A DNA stretch of 64,000 nt from Candidatus Poribacteria bacterium (lineage in GTDB: Bacteria; Poribacteria; WGA-4E; WGA-3G). The position numbers and the translations under genes are program-made. The notes under the pieces were generated by a model. It was not told the origin of the DNA and did not search any database. It saw nothing but the letters and a program-made list of their open reading frames with translations. This document shows, piece by piece, positions 60,460 to 64,000 of the stretch (position 1 is its first letter; each line of letters starts with the position of its first letter). The DNA lies in the NCBI GenBank assembly GCA_022826805.1, contig JAJDUH010000013.1, positions 42,844 through 106,843 on the forward strand, in the 5' to 3' direction.

Positions 60460-60680
60460 GATATTACGTCCAAACATTAGCATCTGTCAACGGAAACCGA
60501 GATCGGAATCGAAAACTAAATAGCCCTATCTTGCTGCCAACTCTCATTTTCCAATCGCCAACATATTTTAAATTAACATTAGTTAGTAAATATAATATAC
60601 CTAATTTTCAAAGGAGGACCTACCTTAGCAATCTGTCAAAACCAAATACGTGAGTAACACCCTTAATCTTCACGGACAAA

Positions 60681-60824
60681 ATGTTACACTTTTCGCCAAA
60701 TTATTTTTTTCCCACCAGAGAAAAAACCTCAAAAAACCCTTACGGGCACTGGGTTCTCTAATGTTACACCCCACACAAAATGTTACACTCGTGTAACATA
60801 TTAACGTGATAATTTGTTAATATG
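60681..60824. promoter_or_regulatory. Cluster of ATGTTACAC sites and overlapping palindromes
   Basis: ATGTTACAC at 60681, 60761 and 60780, the last forming ATGTTACAC TC GTGTAACAT (60780-60799). This overlaps CATATTAAC ... GTTAATATG (60797-60824). Both palindromes have perfect 9-bp arms. Looks like binding sites for a dimeric regulator. Confidence 0.5.
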
Positions 60825-60850
60825 TTATTTTTAATTAAACAAAACAATCT

Positions 60851-61050
60851 TTTCATAGTAAACCCAAAAAGTCCGAAATTCCCAAAGTGGCTCTAAACCC
60901 ATACCGTGACTGGGTTTTCAGGGGACAGAATTGAATCTCAATTTTAAAATTTCATAGTAAACCCCAAAAGATGCAATACCCTCCAAAAGGCACTAATCCT
61001 ATACCACACCTATGTTTTGAAAGGGTTACAAAGACCGTTTTTCAAACGCT
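60851..61050 (+). repeat. Two imperfect tandem units starting TTTCATAGTAAACCC
   Basis: Units begin at 60851 and 60950. The first holds AAACCCA...TGGGTTT (60895-60917). A related AACCCAAAAAGTC word is at 7003 near PhyH 2. Confidence 0.5.
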
Positions 61051-61104
61051 TACTGTGAAATTTTTCATGTCTCCGTAGTTTCCAATAATCAACCAAAACA
61101 AATC

Positions 61105-61133
61105 TTGCATTAATCTGCAATCAATTATAAGAT
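61105..61133 (+). promoter_or_regulatory. Possible sigma-70 promoter of the FGGY kinase gene
   Basis: TTGCAT (61105-61110), 17 bp, TAAGAT (61128-61133). Confidence 0.45.
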
Positions 61134-61165
61134 AATCGCATCCCGTATTAAGGAGAGAATCAAGC

Positions 61166-62671
61166 ATGAGTCTTTTGGGTATTGACGTTGGAACAACAGG
61201 GTGTAAGGTCATCGCCTTTCGCGAAGATGGAACTGTTCTCGCGCAGGCGTATGGCGAATATCCGTTGATCCACCCGCAACCCGGCTGGTCGGAACTCGAC
61301 GCAAACGACGTCTGGGAAAACATAGCGACCGGCATTCAGCAGGTTGCAGCACAAACAAAATCCGATCCGATCGAAGCCATCAGTGTCGCCTCGCAAGGCG
61401 AAGCCGTAATACCAGTGTTCGCCGATGGACAGATTTTAGCAAACGCGATTACCACTTTCGACGCACGCACAGCCGGCATCTGCGACGAGTTAAGAGAGCA
61501 CATAACCCCTTTAGAGGTGATGCAGATCACCGGAATGCCGATAAGCGATATTCATACATTAGCGAAACTCATCTGGATGCAGCGGAACCAGCCTGACATC
61601 TATCGACAGGTATCGAAATTCCTCGGCTTTGAAGATTTCGTCTATTTCAAACTCGGTGTTCCGCCAGTAGTCGACTATTCCCTCGCTGCCCGCACGATGG
61701 CGTTTGACATTATCAACAAATCGTGGTCAGAAAAAATGCTGGGTCTGGCGGATGTGGATGCAGCACTCTTCCCCGATGCAGCACCTTCAGGCACTGTCAT
61801 CGGTGAGGTAGACGCTAAGATCGCTGCGGAACTCGGTCTACCGCAAGGTGTGGTATGCGTTACAGGTGGACACGACCAGCCGTGTGGTGCCTTAGGCGCG
61901 GGGATCATTCGAAGTGGTGAGGTAATGGATGCCACTGGTACCGTTGAGTGTATTGCACCGGCTTTTACAGAGCCTGTCATCAATCAGCACATGATAGATG
62001 GTAATTTCGCCTGTTATCCGCACGTCGTTGATGGGTTGTATGTCACACTCGGTTTCGTATCCAGTGGCGGTGTTGTGCTCCGCTGGTTCAGAGACACGCT
62101 TGCCCAAGCAGAGGTTGCCCAAGCAGCCGCAGAAGGACGCGATGTCTACGATATATTGATGGAGGAGACACCTGATGCCCTAGGGACAGCAATGGTACTT
62201 CCGCACTTCACCGGTTCCGGGACCCCTTATCTTGATCTCGAATCGAAAGGCGCGATTGTCGGCTTAACACTTTCAACAACGAAGGGCGAACTCATCAAAG
62301 CGATTCTGGAAGGCATTAGCTACGAGATTAAGCAGAATCTCGCAATGCTGCAGGACGCAGGGGTCGTGATAAACGAAGTGCGTGCCATCGGTGGCGGCGC
62401 GAAATCTCAAAAGTGGCTGCAACTCAAAGCCGATATGTTTGGAAAAAAGGTGATCGCCCTTGATATATCGGAAGGTGTATGTCTAGGCACTGCCATTCTC
62501 TCTGGGACAGCAATAGGCAGGTACGACTCTATTGAAACAGCAGTCGAGCAGTTGGTCACACCGCGCGACGTATACTATCCACGTGAAGAATTCGCACAGC
62601 GTTACGACGCGAAGCTGAAAGCCTACGAACAAATTTATCCTGCCCTACGCACACTGAATTACGAATTGTAA
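61166..62671 (+). CDS. FGGY carbohydrate kinase, xylulokinase-like
   Basis: 501 aa. ATPase-fold phosphate loop MSLLGIDVGTTGCKVIAF, substrate part QPGWSELDANDVWENIA, catalytic Asp in TGGHDQPCGALGAG, and second fold half AIGGGAKSQKWLQLKADMFG. Phosphorylates a pentulose or similar sugar. Sequence is closest in style to XylB, but xylulose is not proven. AAGGAG precedes the ATG. A REP-like element separates it from the ROK kinase gene. Confidence 0.9.
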   Translation: MSLLGIDVGTTGCKVIAFREDGTVLAQAYGEYPLIHPQPGWSELDANDVWENIATGIQQVAAQTKSDPIEAISVASQGEAVIPVFADGQILANAITTFDARTAGICDELREHITPLEVMQITGMPISDIHTLAKLIWMQRNQPDIYRQVSKFLGFEDFVYFKLGVPPVVDYSLAARTMAFDIINKSWSEKMLGLADVDAALFPDAAPSGTVIGEVDAKIAAELGLPQGVVCVTGGHDQPCGALGAGIIRSGEVMDATGTVECIAPAFTEPVINQHMIDGNFACYPHVVDGLYVTLGFVSSGGVVLRWFRDTLAQAEVAQAAAEGRDVYDILMEETPDALGTAMVLPHFTGSGTPYLDLESKGAIVGLTLSTTKGELIKAILEGISYEIKQNLAMLQDAGVVINEVRAIGGGAKSQKWLQLKADMFGKKVIALDISEGVCLGTAILSGTAIGRYDSIETAVEQLVTPRDVYYPREEFAQRYDAKLKAYEQIYPALRTLNYEL

Positions 62672-62691
62672 TCCTGCTTTAAGGTAAGCGC

Positions 62692-62795
62692 GTAGGTTGG
62701 GTTGAACGAAAAATAAAATATCGGGTGTATCTGCTCCAGAAAACTATAATTTTTTATCAGATTTAGAATCGCCGAAAATTAGAGTGAAACCCAAC
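62692..62795 (+). repeat. REP-like 100-bp element, copy 7
   Basis: GTAGGTTGGGTTGAACG to GAGTGAAACCCAAC, between two same-strand sugar kinase genes. Confidence 0.85.
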
Positions 62796-62844
62796 ACATC
62801 GTTTTCAACTCTTGTTCCAAGCCAGTCTATAGGGATCCACACTG

Positions 62845-63813
62845 ATGAAAAGACACGTCGTGGGAATTGACATCGGCGGAACGAAGCTCGCCACTGTTGT
62901 TGCTGATAGCACCGGACATATCCTCAACAAAGTCCGCAAACCGACACTCGCAGAGAGAGGACCAGAATATGCGCTCCAATTGCTATTTGATATGGTGCGC
63001 GAGACCGTCGTATTGGCAGGCTTGGAACAGAAGGCAATTTCAGCGATCGGTGTGAGTTGCGGAGGTCCGTTGGACACAAAAACCGGAATCGTCTATTCAC
63101 CACCAAATTTGCCTGGATGGGATGCCCTGCCGCTTAAAACGCAGTTGGAATCCGAGTTCCAAATTCCTGTGACCATTGAAAACGACGCCAATGCAAGCGC
63201 GCTCGCCGAATACAGGTTCGGAGGCGGACGCGGCTACAATGCCGTTCTCTATATGACCATGAGCACAGGCATCGGTGGCGGCATTGTCCTTGATGGGCAG
63301 GTCTATCACGGTGCCAACGACAGCGCAGGCGAAGTAGGGCATCAGATACTCGTGCCAGACGGACCGAGGTGTGGGTGTGGCAAACGCGGATGCCTTGAAG
63401 CACTCTGCTCAGGTCCCGCTATCGCACGCCGCGCCCAAGCGGCAGTCCGGAAGCAGCTCATAGATGGAAACGCATCAACAGTGCTCTTAGACCTCGCAGG
63501 TGGGCGTATAGAAGACATTAAATCGGAACACGTTCTCGAAGCCGGGCGTCAGGATGATGTGCTGGCATTACAGCTTGTCGAAGAGACAGCATATTACATG
63601 GGTTGGGGGATCGCAAACTTGGTCAACATTTTGAATCCCGACATCGTTTTATTGGGAACGATTGCAATTGCTGCCGGAGATCTTTTGCTCGATCCGATTC
63701 GGAAGACAGTTTCAGAGTTCGCGATGACACGCCCCGCAGAAGCCGTTAAAATTGCTCCCGCACAGTTAGGAGACGCATTAGGTGACCTCGCTGCCGTCGC
63801 ATTAGTTGTCTGA
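62845..63813 (+). CDS. ROK-family sugar kinase (glucokinase-like)
   Basis: 322 aa. Phosphate loop VGIDIGGTKLATVVA, catalytic Asp in IENDANASALAEYRFGGG, glycine motif STGIGGGIVLDGQ, and the ROK zinc motif with H in GEVGHQIL and CGCGKRGCLE. Phosphorylates a hexose, probably glucose or N-acyl sugar. No HTH, so a kinase rather than a ROK repressor. AGGGA lies 9 nt before ATG. Confidence 0.93.
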   Translation: MKRHVVGIDIGGTKLATVVADSTGHILNKVRKPTLAERGPEYALQLLFDMVRETVVLAGLEQKAISAIGVSCGGPLDTKTGIVYSPPNLPGWDALPLKTQLESEFQIPVTIENDANASALAEYRFGGGRGYNAVLYMTMSTGIGGGIVLDGQVYHGANDSAGEVGHQILVPDGPRCGCGKRGCLEALCSGPAIARRAQAAVRKQLIDGNASTVLLDLAGGRIEDIKSEHVLEAGRQDDVLALQLVEETAYYMGWGIANLVNILNPDIVLLGTIAIAAGDLLLDPIRKTVSEFAMTRPAEAVKIAPAQLGDALGDLAAVALVV

Positions 63814-63827
63814 AAAATCCGCCTTTT

Positions 63828-63853
63828 ACTGACAACTGATAACTGACAACTGA
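63828..63853 (+). repeat. Dispersed ACTGACAACTGATAACTGA repeat
   Basis: ACTGACAACTGATAACTGAC then AACTGA, the longest perfect copy in the window. Confidence 0.7.
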
Positions 63854-63861
63854 ATACTCTT

Positions 63862-64000
63862 TAGGACTTACGCAAAATCGGTTTTTATAGCAGGAGATTT
63901 GAGTTGTTGACATAGATATTCAGAAATCAATCCATGCTTGACTTGATAAAGCGTTTGACCTTTTTGATAGGCACTACGCATGAGATGAGTCCAAACCAAA
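63862..64000 (-). mobile_element. Left edge of an insertion sequence with TAGGACTTACGCAAA end
   Basis: TAGGACTTACGCAAA (63862-63876) matches the ends of the MITE-like elements at 34309-34515 and 39434-39588. The transposase reading frame fills the rest. Confidence 0.6.
63868..64000 (-). CDS. C-terminal 43 residues of a probable transposase, N-terminus beyond window
   Basis: Open frame from the window edge to TAA at 63870-63868, inside the terminal repeat. It ends SEYLCQQLKSPAIKTDFA and contains LVWTHLMRSAYQKGQTLYQV. Stop codon within the terminal inverted repeat is common in compact IS elements. The family cannot be assigned from so short a piece. Confidence 0.55.
   Translation of the reverse strand, partial: LVWTHLMRSAYQKGQTLYQVKHGLISEYLCQQLKSPAIKTDFA

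Larger units (their letters stand above)
60258..61165. other. Intergenic, 908 bp, repeats and operator-like palindromes, no gene
   Basis: Contains a PhyH promoter, a GCGAG hairpin (60424-60459), the ATGTTACAC palindromes (60681-60824) and two 99-bp spaced TTTCATAGTAAACCC units (60851, 60950). AT-rich. A 71-codon open frame at 60438 has no ribosome site and covers repeat DNA. Confidence 0.6.

Noticed and set aside
60438..60653. 71-codon plus-strand frame in the 908-bp gap
   Set aside because: No ribosome site; sequence consists of dispersed repeat fragments.
1..64000. CRISPR array
   Set aside because: Repeats are dispersed over tens of kilobases, not regularly spaced, and no cas genes are present.
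1..64000. tRNA or rRNA genes
   Set aside because: No cloverleaf with a GTTCGAATC-type arm in proper context and no rRNA-like sequence was found by eye; a covariance-model scan would settle it.

Overview
The window looks like a chromosomal piece of a free-living or sponge-associated bacterium close to Candidatus Poribacteria. The basis is gene content, not a marker gene. There are five phytanoyl-CoA dioxygenase (PhyH) family genes in 64 kb, an ASPIC/UnbV FG-GAP protein with a TPR lipoprotein, a LamG-type secreted protein, HEAT/TPR fusions, ABC transporters for sugars and peptides, and intergenic DNA packed with short dispersed palindromic elements. No rRNA, tRNA or CRISPR array was seen. The phylum call is an inference.

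Layout. 1-6.8 kb: a partial barrel-sandwich-type protein, a PhyH gene, and a minus-strand set of an ECF sigma factor with a long C-terminal extension followed by two ABC-2 type permeases without an ATPase. 7-12 kb: a minus-strand group of a peptide-type solute-binding protein, a 2-hydroxyacid dehydrogenase and two PhyH genes. 12-24 kb: a MacB/FtsX-like permease, a HEAT-acidic-TM-TPR protein, a large S8 peptidase with FG-GAP repeats, an acetolactate-synthase-like enzyme, mtnA and an amidohydrolase. 24-33 kb: informational genes, namely a cold-shock domain protein whose C-terminal part looks Sm/Hfq-like, a YkgJ-type Cys-cluster protein, DUF971, ferredoxin, recJ overlapping a rel/spoT gene, and rpmB. 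33-38.4 kb: glycosyltransferase, small transporter, ECF sigma, a DUF4097-type repeat protein, DUF2752 and a small membrane protein, with several MITE-like elements between them.

38.4-46.7 kb is the accessory heart of the window, a defence island. It holds a MTH538/DUF1863-type TIR-like protein convergent with a small membrane protein, then a minus-strand block reading Res (type III restriction helicase-nuclease), an unknown 276-aa protein, a RelE/HigB-like toxin, its HTH antitoxin and a Mod methyltransferase, with another membrane protein after that. The antitoxin stop and the Mod start are one base apart. The Res gene is preceded by a consensus promoter and a 40-codon remnant of a Uma2-type gene that overlaps the Res start.

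46.7-64 kb: an unknown 240-aa protein, a sugar ABC transporter (binding protein and two permeases, one with extra membrane segments), a PhyH-HEAT fusion, PAP2 phosphatase, polysaccharide deacetylase, Tat-type aldo/keto reductase, the ASPIC/TPR pair, LamG protein, a fifth PhyH gene, a long non-coding stretch with operator-like palindromes, xylulokinase-like and ROK sugar kinases, and the edge of an insertion sequence.

Repeats. At least six families recur between genes: (i) about 100-bp elements with fixed ends (GTAGGTTGGGTTGA ... GAAACCCAAC) but unrelated interiors, seven copies; (ii) elements ending in TATAGTA-type inverted repeats, three copies; (iii) elements ending in TAGGACTTACGC, matching the IS at the right edge; (iv) a core with a covarying hairpin shared by (ii) and (iii); (v) hairpins with GCGAG arms and a conserved loop; (vi) a hairpin followed by TCTTAGCTTTACAT, one copy of which forms the start of a coding region. 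Several near-consensus sigma-70 promoters (TTGACA, 17 bp, TATAAT type) are visible and help to fix gene starts.
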